The notes below the pieces were generated by a model. That model saw only the letters and a program-made list of their open reading frames with translations. It was not told the origin of the DNA and made no database searches. Shown here piece after piece: positions 18,061 to 26,841 of a stretch of 64,000 nt of DNA; the first letter of the stretch is position 1, and each line of letters starts with the position of its first letter. The DNA is taken from contig NZ_JAJFET010000003.1 of NCBI RefSeq assembly GCF_020707215.1, positions 310,001 through 374,000 on the forward strand, given 5' to 3'. This DNA comes from Sphingomonas sp. PL-96 (GTDB lineage: Bacteria > Pseudomonadota > Alphaproteobacteria > Sphingomonadales > Sphingomonadaceae). The position numbers were made by a program, and so were the translations under genes.

Positions 18061-20117
18061 CACAACCGCACCCGCACGGCGCCATAGACCGCGCGCGGAT
18101 CGGCCGGGGCGTGGAGCAGCTCCGTGCCGTCCCACCAGACATACTCATAACGTTCGTTGCCGAGGTTCTTCACCTGCGCGGAGAGCTCCACCCGCGGCGT
18201 CAACTCGAACGCGACTTCTCCAGTAACGACGACATAGTCGCCGAAGCGGCCGCGATCGTTGGCAGGGGTGAGTTCGTAAGACGACTGGCCATTGCCCCAC
18301 AGCGATACCCGCCAGCGCGCCGCCGGCACCAAGTCCAGTCCGCCCGAGAACAGATTTTGCGGGACATGGTCGATCCAGTTCCCGGCCTGCGACGGCGTGG
18401 CGGGGTCGGGCGTGCGGATGCGCGCATGCTGATAGGAATAGGCGCCCCACAGGCTCACCCCGGGCACCGGGGTGAGGTTCAGCTGCACATCGATGCCCTG
18501 TCGCCGAGTCTCGCCCAGATTGTCGAAGTCGCCGTTGGGGTCGTTCAACCGACGCTTGATCTCGCCGGTCGCGGTCTGGCGCCACAGCGCGACGCGCCCT
18601 TCCAGCCAGCTGCCGCGGACATATTTCACGCCCGCCTCCCAACCGGTGTTGATCGACGGAGCCAGGTCGCTGGTGCGCGGCGGCACCTTGTAGGCGCCCG
18701 ATCCGGCGCCGATCTGGAATGTGCGGCCATAGTTCGCATAGGCCGTCAGCCCGTCGATCGGGGTCACCGCGACGCTGAGCTTGGGCTGGCTGATCGTGCC
18801 ATAGTCGTTGATCGCGTAACGCGCGTCGGCCAGACGATCGTCGAGGCTGCCCGACACCCGGTCGAACCGCCACGCCGGAGTGATCTTCAGCCATGCGGTC
18901 GGCTCGATCACCGCCTGCACATAACCGCCATAGACGGTGAGGTCGAAATCCTGGTCGCGGGTCTGCCGCGTCAGCACCCGCCGATCGGTGAGCCAGCGGC
19001 GGCTCTGGTTGTCCTGCACCTGCACGTCGCCGCCCGCTTCGATCTGGAGGTCGTGAAGGAAGGCGACCTCGGGCCGGTACCGCAGCGTCAGCAGGCCGCC
19101 AACTTGCGTCTCTTCCGTCAGCCGCCGCTGCTGCGCGACATTGGCAGAGAAGCGGACATAGCGATCGTCGAACTGGGTGGTGACATAGCCCTTGGCGCTG
19201 AGGCTCAGGTCGGACGCGACATCGGCATCCAGGTGGAGGCTGTACTGGCCGAGCCGGCGCTTGCCGCCGTCGGTTTCGGACACGGAATAGGAGGTGGAGC
19301 GATCGTCCGCATTGTCGGCGGCGGTCAGGTAGCCGGGCTCCTCGGCCTTTGCGGTCGAATAGCGGGCGATCGCACCGATGCGGGCGCTGCCGAAGTCGTA
19401 GAACCATTTGCCGGCCACGTTCGCCCGGCGCAGGTCGGCGTGGTCGCGAAAGCCGTCGGTGTCGCGATAGCCGACGAAATAGTTCTGGCTGAACCCGCCG
19501 CGCTCCACGCCGGCGGAAACCTGTCCCTCATAGGTTCCGAACGCGCCTGCCAGTGCCTTGGCATCCAGGTAGCTGCCGCCGATACGAGTGAGGATGTTGG
19601 CGTTGCCCGCGATGTTGTGCAGCCCATAGCGCGGGTCCGCGGTTCCGCGCACCAGCTCCACCGCGGCGATGTCCAGCGGCATGACCGAGTCGATGAACAC
19701 CATGCCGCCATCGTTGGCGTTGCTGGGGATGCCGTCGATCAGCAGCTTGACGGCGTTGATCTCCCCCTCGCCGTTGAACCCGCGGATCGAGAACCGGCCC
19801 GAGGTATTGCCCTGGTTGAAGTCGGTGAGGGTGACGCCGGGCAGCCGCGCGAACAGCTCCCATGTGTTGTCGACGCTCTGCCGCTGGGCGAGGTCGCCGC
19901 CCAGCACATCCACCGAGGTGAGCACCGCGTCGCTCGAGCGGGGCAGGCGCGTGCCGGTGACGACCACCGACCCGACGGTGAAGCTGGTGTCGGTAGCGGG
20001 TGCGTTTACCCGCGCCGGCGTCACCAACGGATCGGCAGACGGAGCGACTGACTGCGCTGCTGCCGGACAGGCCGCAGCAGCGAACGCCGCACAGGCGGCA
20101 GTTCGGAATAGATGCAT
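18060..20117 (-). CDS. TonB-dependent receptor (putative iron/siderophore or metal type)
   Basis: This 685-residue outer-membrane receptor has a signal peptide (MHLFRTAACAAFAAAACPAAAQ), a plug domain (TSFTVGSVVVTGTRLP ... GRFSIRGFNGEGEINAVKLLIDGIP ... VELVRGTADPRYGLHNIAGNANI), and a 22-strand barrel ending in aromatic/branched residues. The ATG at 20117 has AGGAAG upstream. The size and the neighbours (PepSY pair, DUF3649, DUF3325) point to siderophore uptake. DUF2946 upstream is sometimes seen with copper, so a metal other than iron cannot be excluded. There is no N-terminal signalling domain, so control by a FecR system is unlikely. Confidence 0.88.
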   Translation of the reverse strand: MHLFRTAACAAFAAAACPAAAQSVAPSADPLVTPARVNAPATDTSFTVGSVVVTGTRLPRSSDAVLTSVDVLGGDLAQRQSVDNTWELFARLPGVTLTDFNQGNTSGRFSIRGFNGEGEINAVKLLIDGIPSNANDGGMVFIDSVMPLDIAAVELVRGTADPRYGLHNIAGNANILTRIGGSYLDAKALAGAFGTYEGQVSAGVERGGFSQNYFVGYRDTDGFRDHADLRRANVAGKWFYDFGSARIGAIARYSTAKAEEPGYLTAADNADDRSTSYSVSETDGGKRRLGQYSLHLDADVASDLSLSAKGYVTTQFDDRYVRFSANVAQQRRLTEETQVGGLLTLRYRPEVAFLHDLQIEAGGDVQVQDNQSRRWLTDRRVLTRQTRDQDFDLTVYGGYVQAVIEPTAWLKITPAWRFDRVSGSLDDRLADARYAINDYGTISQPKLSVAVTPIDGLTAYANYGRTFQIGAGSGAYKVPPRTSDLAPSINTGWEAGVKYVRGSWLEGRVALWRQTATGEIKRRLNDPNGDFDNLGETRRQGIDVQLNLTPVPGVSLWGAYSYQHARIRTPDPATPSQAGNWIDHVPQNLFSGGLDLVPAARWRVSLWGNGQSSYELTPANDRGRFGDYVVVTGEVAFELTPRVELSAQVKNLGNERYEYVWWDGTELLHAPADPRAVYGAVRVRL

Positions 20118-20171
20118 GAAGAACTTCCTGATCCGGCGCACCGCAGGCGCGCCCAAGTGAGTGAGGATGGA

Positions 20172-20615
20172 TCAGGCGGTGGCGGGCGGCCCCCTCAGCG
20201 GCGGGCGCAGGAATGGGCTGGCGGCGACGGGCAGTCGCACCGGCAGCCGGAACGCGGCCGCCAGGATGAAGAACAGCGCGATCGCCAGCAGCAGCGGGTC
20301 GGTCGCGGCGAGCGAGGCGGCGGCGATGCCTGCAAAGGCGCAGGGCAGTTCCTTTGCCGCATCATGCTGCTGGTCAGGCTTGTCGCCATGCCCCTGCATG
20401 GCGGCATGGTCGCCCGCTTCGCCATGGCCCATGCCGTGCATCGGCGTCGGCAGCAGCGGACCATAGCCCGAGCACATCACGAAGGTCGGGGTTCCGGCGG
20501 GCGAGACCGCGAGCATATAGCCGGTCGGGATCAGGATGCGCATCAGCAGCGCCACCGCGAGCAGCCACGCGGCCGAACGGCGATGAGCCAGAAGGATGCA
20601 GCGGACCGCGTTCAC
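20172..20615 (-). CDS. DUF2946-like small membrane protein
   Basis: The 147-residue product has an N-terminal helix (SAAWLLAVALLMRILIPTGYMLA), a histidine/methionine-rich middle (MHGMGHGEAGDHAAMQGHGD) and a C-terminal helix (PLLLAIALFFILAAAF). This pattern fits DUF2946, seen next to TonB receptors and metal genes. The His/Met stretch could bind copper or another soft metal. The start is uncertain: GTG at 20615 precedes the conserved part, but no good ribosome site is visible and the frame stays open upstream. It lies 54 nt before the TonB receptor, in the same direction. Confidence 0.62.
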   Translation of the reverse strand: MNAVRCILLAHRRSAAWLLAVALLMRILIPTGYMLAVSPAGTPTFVMCSGYGPLLPTPMHGMGHGEAGDHAAMQGHGDKPDQQHDAAKELPCAFAGIAAASLAATDPLLLAIALFFILAAAFRLPVRLPVAASPFLRPPLRGPPATA

Positions 20616-20749
20616 GCGGACGGTGTATCGGGGCGGAGCTGGCAAGTCACCCGCCGGCGATGGCACGCGCGGGCCGGGCTCGGCATTGACCTGCCCCAAG
20701 GGTTGCGCGACGAGCGCGCACGTCTTCGTGCCACCAGAAGGATCCTCCC

Positions 20750-21874
20750 GTGCTGCGTAACGATCGAGAGCCCGCCGGGGTCCATCCGGCCGCATCTGGC
20801 GCAGGAAACCGGGCGTGGGTGGCAGACGCGATCGCCAGGCTGACGGCGGAGCAGCGCCGCTCGGCCGACACCCACCTGATCGAGGTGCCGCTGTCGGCGG
20901 CTGCGGGCGGCGTGCGCCTGTACCTGAAGGACGAGTCGAGCCACCCGACCGGCAGCCTCAAGCACCGGCTCGCCCGCTCGCTGTTCCTGCATGCGCTGTG
21001 CAACGGCTGGATCGATGCCGGTACCACGGTCGTGGAAGCGTCGTCCGGATCGACCGCGGTGTCGGAGGCCTATTTCGCCCGGCTGCTCGGGCTGCCGTTC
21101 GTGGCGGTGCTGCCGCAGTCGACCTCACCCGAAAAGATCGCGGCGATCGAGCATCTCGGCGGCCGCTGCCACAAGGTCGCCGACCCGCGCACCGTCTATG
21201 CAGAAGCCGAGCGGATCGCGGCCGAGACCGGCGGCCATTATCTCGACCAGTTCACCTATGCCGAGCGGGCGACCGACTGGCGCGGCAACAACAACATCGC
21301 CGAGTCGATCTTTGCGCAAATGGCACTGGAGGCGCATCCGATCCCGACCTGGATCGTGTGCGGTGCCGGCACGGGCGGCACCTCCGCCACCATCGGCCGC
21401 TATCTGCGATATCGCGGCCATGCGACCCGGCTGTGCGTCGCCGATCCGGAGGGATCGGTGTTCCACCGCTATTTTGCCGATCGCAGCGTTACCGCCTGGG
21501 AAGGGCCGATGACGCTGGTCGAGGGGATCGGCCGCCCTCGCGTCGAGCCGTCGTTCGTGCTGAACGTCATCGACCGGATGATCGCCGTGCCCGATGCGGC
21601 AAGCTTCGGCGCCGCCCGCCAGCTCTCGGCCGTGCTGGGCCGTCGCTGCGGTCCATCCACCGGCACCAACCTTTTTGCCTGCCTCACCCTGATCGAGGAG
21701 ATGGCGGCACGCGGCGAGCAGGGCTCGATCGTTTCCCTGTTGTGCGATCCCGGCGAGCGGTACGCGTCCACCTGCTTCTCAGACGCCTGGATGGAGAGCC
21801 GCGGCCTCGTCTGCCCGGACCAGGCCGCGCGGATCGAACGGGTCGTGGGGACGGGGGCTCCAAACGTCGGCTAG
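20750..21874 (+). CDS. PLP-dependent cysteine synthase family enzyme
   Basis: A fold-type II PLP enzyme of 374 residues. The PLP lysine is K71 in [11 protein letters not shown]; the substrate loop [18 protein letters not shown], the phosphate-cup [19 protein letters not shown] and the C-terminal [16 protein letters not shown] are all family-typical. The longer length and the sequence around the lysine place it with the cysteine synthase-like group that includes L-cysteine desulfhydrases rather than CysK. The GTG start at 20750 has AAGGA seven bases upstream. The reaction (synthesis or breakdown of cysteine) cannot be decided from sequence. Confidence 0.82.
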   Translation: MLRNDREPAGVHPAASGAGNRAWVADAIARLTAEQRRSADTHLIEVPLSAAAGGVRLYLKDESSHPTGSLKHRLARSLFLHALCNGWIDAGTTVVEASSGSTAVSEAYFARLLGLPFVAVLPQSTSPEKIAAIEHLGGRCHKVADPRTVYAEAERIAAETGGHYLDQFTYAERATDWRGNNNIAESIFAQMALEAHPIPTWIVCGAGTGGTSATIGRYLRYRGHATRLCVADPEGSVFHRYFADRSVTAWEGPMTLVEGIGRPRVEPSFVLNVIDRMIAVPDAASFGAARQLSAVLGRRCGPSTGTNLFACLTLIEEMAARGEQGSIVSLLCDPGERYASTCFSDAWMESRGLVCPDQAARIERVVGTGAPNVG

Positions 21875-21888
21875 AGCCGGGTTCGTTG

Positions 21889-21947
21889 AAGTAGAACCGT
21901 TCGTGCTGAGTAGGGGCTGAGCGAAGTCGAGGTCGCGGGCGACCCAA
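21889..21947. repeat. Putative dispersed repeat (CTGAGCGAAGTCGAGG type)
   Basis: The stretch holds TTCGTGCTGAGTAGGGGCTG followed by AGCGAAGTCGAGGTCGC. Similar pieces with CTGAG...GTCGAAG are widespread between genes in sphingomonad genomes, by general knowledge. Only one copy is visible here, so this call rests on resemblance and on its place at the break of the GDSL remnant. Confidence 0.4.
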
Positions 21948-22030
21948 CCCTTCTTGAAGAAGTCGAGGTCGCCCTGGATCCAGCGGTCCGTGATGCTGTC
22001 GCCCATGAACATGACGCACGGCTGCGCCCG
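21940..22030 (-). pseudogene. Remnant of a GDSL/SGNH esterase
   Basis: In one minus-strand frame the sequence reads VMFMGDSITDRWIQGDLDFF, closely matching block I of secreted SGNH (GDSL-like) esterases, where the serine of GDSIT is the nucleophile. The homology stops after about 25 residues, at the point where the repeat at 21889-21947 begins, and no signal peptide or other SGNH blocks are found on either side. I read this as a leftover piece of a deleted or disrupted gene rather than a working short protein. Confidence 0.5.
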
Positions 22031-22140
22031 TCGCGCGTCACCTTCTGCCGCCTGCCCAGCTCACGACCGGCACCGTCCGTAGGTCCGGGGTGAACAGGGC
22101 AGGAGCAGGGCGGCGTAGCCTGACGCAGGTCTCCGACAGG

Positions 22141-24606
22141 TCAGTTCGGGCAGGTGGCACCCGCCGGGTCGGTCACCAGCCGCAAGTCGGCGACCGCAAA
22201 GCGCAGCGGCGCGCTGCTGGTGACGGAGAAGACCTCGCGCACCTTGGCAACATCCGCCCCCTTGTCGCGGAAGCATTTGAGCGGCACCCGCACCGTCCGC
22301 CACTCCGACCCGGCCGGGGTGAAGATGGCGCGAGCGTCAACTTTCCCGCCGCCAAAGCCCAGCGTCACTGGACCGGTGGGTGCGGCGCCGACGCGATAGG
22401 TCACCTGCAGCAGCAGGTCGGCGTTGGCTTCCCGCGTCAGGTCAATCTCCGGCCCGGTGATCCGCACTGCGCCCTGGCCGCCCCAGCTGAACTGGCGCGC
22501 GCCCTCCTGGGTCTGCGGACCATCGACCGCTGCGACCGTCACGCCTGCGTCGGCTGCGAGCTTGAACGGGGCGGGCACCTGGCCGCGTGCGAAATAAAGG
22601 CTGGTGTTGCCCAGGCTCGCATCGACGCCGGCGACTTCCGCCAGCTGCGGCACGGACCCGCCGCGGGCATAGGAGAGGCCATAGTCGAACGGAAACAGCG
22701 GGTCGTAGCCGGGGGTGCCCTTGTTCAGCGTGAACTGCCCCGCAGTCTTGGGCCAGCTGAAGGCCAGCTTGCCCGCAAAGTCGCGCCGTGCCTTGCCGCT
22801 GCGGTCACCCACCAGCACGTCGGCCACGCCGGCACCTTCGGAGCCCGGGAACCAGGCGGCGACGAACGCATCCGACTGGTTGATCTCCGGGTTCACCCAC
22901 ATCGGCCGGCCCGACAGGAACACCGAAACCGTCGGCACGCCTGCTGCCTTCAGCTTCTTGAGCAGGTCGAGCGCCTGCTTGTCGCCCGGCTGGAACTCCA
23001 GCGTGCGTACGTCGCCGCGCATTTCGGCATAGGGCATTTCGCCGAACACCACGATCGCGACGTCCGGCTTGGTGGTGAAGCTGCCGTCCGCGCTCAGCGT
23101 TGCAGTGCCGCCGCCCGCCTTCATTGCCTCCGCGATGCCGGCATAGATCGACTGGCCGTTCGGGAAGTCGGCATTGGTGTTGCCGTCGCCCTGCCAGCTG
23201 AGCGTCCAGCCACCGGACTGACGGCCGATGTCGTTGGCGGCGTCGCCCGCAACCAGGATGTTGGCGCTCGCCTTGATCGGCAGCACGCCGCTGTTCTTCA
23301 GCAGCACCAGGCTCTTGGCGACAGCTTCGCGGGCGACGGCGCGGTGCTCGGCCGATCCGATCGCTTGCGGGCGCGTCTCATAGGGGCGGGCGGCGTCGAA
23401 CAGCCCCAGCTTCGCCTTGACGCGCAGGATGCGGCGCACGGCGTCATCGATGCGCGCCATCGGGATACGGCCGTCCTTTGCCGCCGCGACGGTGGTCTCG
23501 AACAATCCCTTCCAGCTGTCCGGCGCCATCGCCATGTCGAGCCCCGCGTTGAAGGTCGCCGGGCAGTCGGCATTGGTGCAGCCCGGGATCTGCCCATGGC
23601 CGTTCCAGTCCCCCACGACAAAGCCGTTGAAGCCCATCCGCCCTTTCAGCACGTCGGTCAGCAGCGAGCGGTTGCCGTGCATCTTGGCGCCGTTCCAGCT
23701 GCTGAACGACGCCATCACCGTCATCGTGCCGGCATTCACCGCCGCGGGATAGCCGGCGTCGTGGATGCGGATCAGCGTATCCTCGTCGACTTGCGTGTCG
23801 CCCTGGTCGATGCCGTTGGCGGTGCCGCCGTCGCCGAGGAAGTGCTTCACGCTTGCCGAGACATGGCCCTGCTGGATCGGACCCTTGCCGCCGCCGCTCG
23901 CCTTGGTGCGGCCCTGCAGGCCCTCGACCATTGCACCGGCATAGGAGCGGACCACCGCGGGATCCTCTGAATAGCCCTCAAACGCGCGGCCCCAGCGATC
24001 GTCCTGCGGTACTGCCAGCGTCGGCCCGAAGGCCCAGTCGAAGCCGGCGGCCGCCGTCTCCGCAGCCGTCGCCGCGCCGATCCGCCGGATCAGATCGGGA
24101 TCGCGCATTGCGCCCAGCGCACTGTTGTGCGGGAAGATCGTCGCGCCGACGACATTGTTGTTGCCGTGCACGGCGTCGATGCCAAACATCAGGGGGATGG
24201 GCACGTGGCCCGGCCGCTGCTCCATCGCGACCTTCCCAAACGCCTGACTCGTCGCCACCCACGGAGCGGCCGGCGACCGGTCCGGCGCGCCCAGCGGCGG
24301 GGAGCTGCCGCCGGCCAGGATGCTGCCCAGCGGATAGCGGCGCAGGTCTTCAGGCGTGATCGCGCTGGTGTCGGCCTGGATCATCTGGCCGACCTTTTCC
24401 TCCAGCGACATCCTGGCCATCAGCTTCGTGACAAAGGCTTCGGTCGCGGGATCGATCAGGTCCGGGCTCTTGGCGGCGGGCCAACGGTCAGGATGCGCGG
24501 TGCTCGCCCCGGGCGCGGCGGGGGCGCCCGCCTGCTGCGCCGCAAGCGGTGCGGTAAAAAGCGTGGCGCTGGCCAGCAGTGCGCCCAAGGTCGATCGTCC
24601 GTTCAT
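22141..24606 (-). CDS. GH3 beta-glucosidase / exo-beta-glucanase (ExoP-like)
   Basis: An 821-residue GH3 enzyme with signal peptide (LGALLASATLFTAPLAAQ). The N-terminal barrel shows MSLEEKVGQMIQAD, PIPLMFGIDAVHGNNN and the nucleophile region GFNGFVVGDWNGHGQ, in which the Asp of GDW is the catalytic base-nucleophile. The second domain has FLSGRPMWVNPEI. A C-terminal galactose-binding-like domain (about 660-821, ending ...LRFAVADLRLV) is typical of ExoP from marine bacteria, which cuts beta-1,3/1,4-glucans. GGGAGG stands just before the ATG. It stands alone between the esterase remnant and xylB and is not obviously part of the N-glycan locus. Confidence 0.9.
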   Translation of the reverse strand: MNGRSTLGALLASATLFTAPLAAQQAGAPAAPGASTAHPDRWPAAKSPDLIDPATEAFVTKLMARMSLEEKVGQMIQADTSAITPEDLRRYPLGSILAGGSSPPLGAPDRSPAAPWVATSQAFGKVAMEQRPGHVPIPLMFGIDAVHGNNNVVGATIFPHNSALGAMRDPDLIRRIGAATAAETAAAGFDWAFGPTLAVPQDDRWGRAFEGYSEDPAVVRSYAGAMVEGLQGRTKASGGGKGPIQQGHVSASVKHFLGDGGTANGIDQGDTQVDEDTLIRIHDAGYPAAVNAGTMTVMASFSSWNGAKMHGNRSLLTDVLKGRMGFNGFVVGDWNGHGQIPGCTNADCPATFNAGLDMAMAPDSWKGLFETTVAAAKDGRIPMARIDDAVRRILRVKAKLGLFDAARPYETRPQAIGSAEHRAVAREAVAKSLVLLKNSGVLPIKASANILVAGDAANDIGRQSGGWTLSWQGDGNTNADFPNGQSIYAGIAEAMKAGGGTATLSADGSFTTKPDVAIVVFGEMPYAEMRGDVRTLEFQPGDKQALDLLKKLKAAGVPTVSVFLSGRPMWVNPEINQSDAFVAAWFPGSEGAGVADVLVGDRSGKARRDFAGKLAFSWPKTAGQFTLNKGTPGYDPLFPFDYGLSYARGGSVPQLAEVAGVDASLGNTSLYFARGQVPAPFKLAADAGVTVAAVDGPQTQEGARQFSWGGQGAVRITGPEIDLTREANADLLLQVTYRVGAAPTGPVTLGFGGGKVDARAIFTPAGSEWRTVRVPLKCFRDKGADVAKVREVFSVTSSAPLRFAVADLRLVTDPAGATCPN

Positions 24607-24732
24607 TCATCCCTCCCATGCGCGCCCCGCTCTTGCGGCGGTCAACGCGGTGTCGCGGCGCAACGTCGCCGATTGTGGCGTCGTCTGCAAAGAGATTCCG
24701 CGATGGAAACCCCGTCCTTCAGGCTGTGCGCG

Positions 24733-25518
24733 TCAGCGCCAGCCCGCGTCGATCCAGTAATCGTGCGCCGTGCACATCCGTGCGTCGTCCGACGACAGGA
24801 ACAGCACCAGCGCCGCCACGTCGGACGGCTGGATGCGGCCGTCCAAGCATTGCGCGGCGACGATCTCCGCCTCGCCCTCGGGCGTGTACCAGCGCTCCTG
24901 CCGCGGCGTCTGGACGTTGCCGGGCACGATCGTGTTCACGCGGATGTTGGCGCGGCCCAGATCGCGGGCGAGGCTGCGCGTCAGCCCCTCGATCGCCGCC
25001 TTGCTGGTCTGGTAGAGCACCAGTTCGGGTAGCCCCAGGTGCCAGCTGATCGAACCAAAGTTCAGGATCACGCCGCCGCCGTTCGCCTTCATGATTGGCG
25101 CCACGGCCTGGGCCGCAAAGAACTGGTGGCGCAGGTTCACCGCGAGCCGCTGGTCCCAATATTCCGGCGTCACCTGCTCGATCGTGTGGCGATCGTCATT
25201 GCCGGCATTGTTGATCAGGATGTCGACGCCGCCGAGCTCGGCCACGATCTCGGTGAAGCGGGCGCGCAGTGCCTCGATGTCGGTGAGGTCGCAGGCAAAG
25301 AAGCGCGGCGCGTGGTCGGCACCCGGCGAAAGCCGCGCGACCAGATCCCGGCTCGCGTCTTCGGCGATGTCGACAAAGGCCACGCGCGCACCCTGTGCGA
25401 CGAACGCTTCGGTCAGGCCCTCGCCGATCCCCGAGCCGCCCCCGGTGACGATCACCCGCTTGTTCTTTAGGCTGGGATAGATCGCCGCCGATCCTTCCGC
25501 CTTTGTCTGCTGCAACAC
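24733..25518 (-). CDS. xylB: D-xylose 1-dehydrogenase (SDR family)
   Basis: This NAD-dependent short-chain dehydrogenase oxidises D-xylose to xylonolactone in the Weimberg pathway. The 261 residues align closely by eye with Caulobacter XylB: AIYPSLKNKRVIVTGGGSGI, NNAGNDDRHTIEQVTPEYWD, GSISWHLGLPELVLYQTSKA (catalytic S, Y and K) and ERWYTPEGEAEIVAAQCL, ending DYWIDAGWR. The start is GTG at 25518 with GGGGA upstream; the first 12 residues are not conserved. It lies 42 nt behind xylX in the same direction. An L-arabinose or other aldose preference is possible but less likely. Confidence 0.88.
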   Translation of the reverse strand: MLQQTKAEGSAAIYPSLKNKRVIVTGGGSGIGEGLTEAFVAQGARVAFVDIAEDASRDLVARLSPGADHAPRFFACDLTDIEALRARFTEIVAELGGVDILINNAGNDDRHTIEQVTPEYWDQRLAVNLRHQFFAAQAVAPIMKANGGGVILNFGSISWHLGLPELVLYQTSKAAIEGLTRSLARDLGRANIRVNTIVPGNVQTPRQERWYTPEGEAEIVAAQCLDGRIQPSDVAALVLFLSSDDARMCTAHDYWIDAGWR

Positions 25519-25560
25519 GTAATTCCCCTTGTCTGATTTCTTCGGGCGGCGCGGACGCGC

Positions 25561-26712
25561 TCAGCCGGCCAGAAGGCCGCGCTTCGCCAGGTTCTGCATC
25601 AGGGCGCCGATGCCCTCGCTCCACGGCGCTGCCGCCTTGGAGGTTGTCACGGTGTTGACCAGCGTACCGAGCTTGGCGCTCGCAATGGTCACCGTGTCGC
25701 CGACCTTGTGGGTGAAGCCGCGGCCAGGCGCGTCGCGATCCTGGGTCGGCGCAAACAGCGTGCCCAGGAACAGCACGAACCCGTCGGGGTACTGATGCTC
25801 GCTCATCGCCTGGGCGAGCAGCGTTTCGGGATCGCGGCTGATCTCTCGCATCGTGCTGTAGCCGTCGAGCGCATAGCCGTCGGTCCCTTCGATCCGCAGC
25901 GTCACTTCGGCCGCACGCACGTCGTCGATGCCGAACCCGTCGTCGAACAGCCGGATGAACGGACCGATGGAGCAGGATGCGTTGTTGTCCTTGGCCTTGC
26001 CGAGCAGCAATGCCGAGCGCCCTTCGAAGTCGCGCAGGTTGACGTCGTTGCCCAGCGTCGCACCCACCGCACGGCCGTTCGCATCGGCGAGCAGCACGAC
26101 TTCCGGCTCCGGGTTGTTCCAGGTGGAGTCGGATCGGACGCCCACTTCGGCGCCCCAGCCTACGGTGGCGAGCACCGGCGCCTTGGTGAAGATCTCCGCA
26201 TCCGGGCCGATCGCGACCTCCAGATATTGCGACCACAAGCCATCGGCGATCAGCGCGTCCTTGAGCGCGGCGGCCTCGGGGGAGCCCGGCACCACCGATC
26301 GGATGCTGCCGCCAAGGGCGCTTTCCAGACGGGTGCGGACTTCGGCGGCGCGTTCATGGTCGCCGCGCGCCCCTTCCTCGATAACGCGCTCCAATGCCGA
26401 CACCGCGAAGGTGACGCCGGCGGCCTTCACGCATTGCAGGTCGATCGGGCTCAGCAAGCGGATCGCAGACCCGGCGTTGGGCGACAGGTCGAGCGTCTCG
26501 AGGTCGCCCAGCGCTTCGCCTCCGCTGGGTTCGGCCATGCCCTGCGCGACCAGGGCCGAAACCGTGGGCGCCACGCGCGCCATGTCGTGAACGATGCCGT
26601 GCCGGATCAGCACGGGGGAGGGACCGCCACCGCGGTCGATGCGGCCCAGCAGGGTCGCACTACGCCAGTCGTCCGGCAACGCGCTCACGATTGGAGCCGC
26701 GGGTTTCGTCAT
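25561..26712 (-). CDS. xylX: 2-keto-3-deoxy-D-xylonate dehydratase (fumarylacetoacetate hydrolase family)
   Basis: XylX turns 2-keto-3-deoxyxylonate into alpha-ketoglutarate semialdehyde in the Weimberg pathway. The 383-residue product matches Caulobacter XylX over its length: LPDDWRSATLLGRIDRGGGP, LLSPIDLQCVKAAGVTFAVS, GLWSQYLEVAIGPDAEIFTK, NPEPEVVLLADANG, GNDVNLRDFEGRSALLLGKA and KDNNASCSIGPF. The metal-binding acidic residues of the FAH fold lie in EPEVVLL. The ATG at 26712 has GGGAGAGG upstream. It leads the two-gene operon with xylB; the dehydratase for xylonate (xylD) and the semialdehyde dehydrogenase (xylA) are not in this window. Confidence 0.88.
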   Translation of the reverse strand: MTKPAAPIVSALPDDWRSATLLGRIDRGGGPSPVLIRHGIVHDMARVAPTVSALVAQGMAEPSGGEALGDLETLDLSPNAGSAIRLLSPIDLQCVKAAGVTFAVSALERVIEEGARGDHERAAEVRTRLESALGGSIRSVVPGSPEAAALKDALIADGLWSQYLEVAIGPDAEIFTKAPVLATVGWGAEVGVRSDSTWNNPEPEVVLLADANGRAVGATLGNDVNLRDFEGRSALLLGKAKDNNASCSIGPFIRLFDDGFGIDDVRAAEVTLRIEGTDGYALDGYSTMREISRDPETLLAQAMSEHQYPDGFVLFLGTLFAPTQDRDAPGRGFTHKVGDTVTIASAKLGTLVNTVTTSKAAAPWSEGIGALMQNLAKRGLLAG

Positions 26713-26726
26713 GATCCTCTCCCTAG

Positions 26727-26740
26727 TTGGTAGCGGTATC
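26727..26740 (-). promoter_or_regulatory. Candidate LacI/XylR-type operator
   Basis: TTGGTAGCGGTATC lies 15 nt upstream of the xylX start, in the 129-nt gap between xylX and the divergent carboxylesterase. It resembles the TGGTAGCGCTA-type site of the Caulobacter xylose regulator as I remember it, but only one half is well conserved. Confidence 0.3.
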
Positions 26741-26841
26741 GGACACCGCATCGCTTGTCGTCAACCCGTTGCCTGAGGCTTGTCCGTCTGGTCGCCCTGC
26801 AAAGCTTGCGGCAGGTCGCGGGACCCGCCACTCTGTGGTGG

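Noticed and set aside
18033..20051. 672-codon plus-strand frame across the iron-type TonB receptor
   Set aside because: The minus strand has a proper signal peptide, plug and barrel; the antisense product matches nothing.
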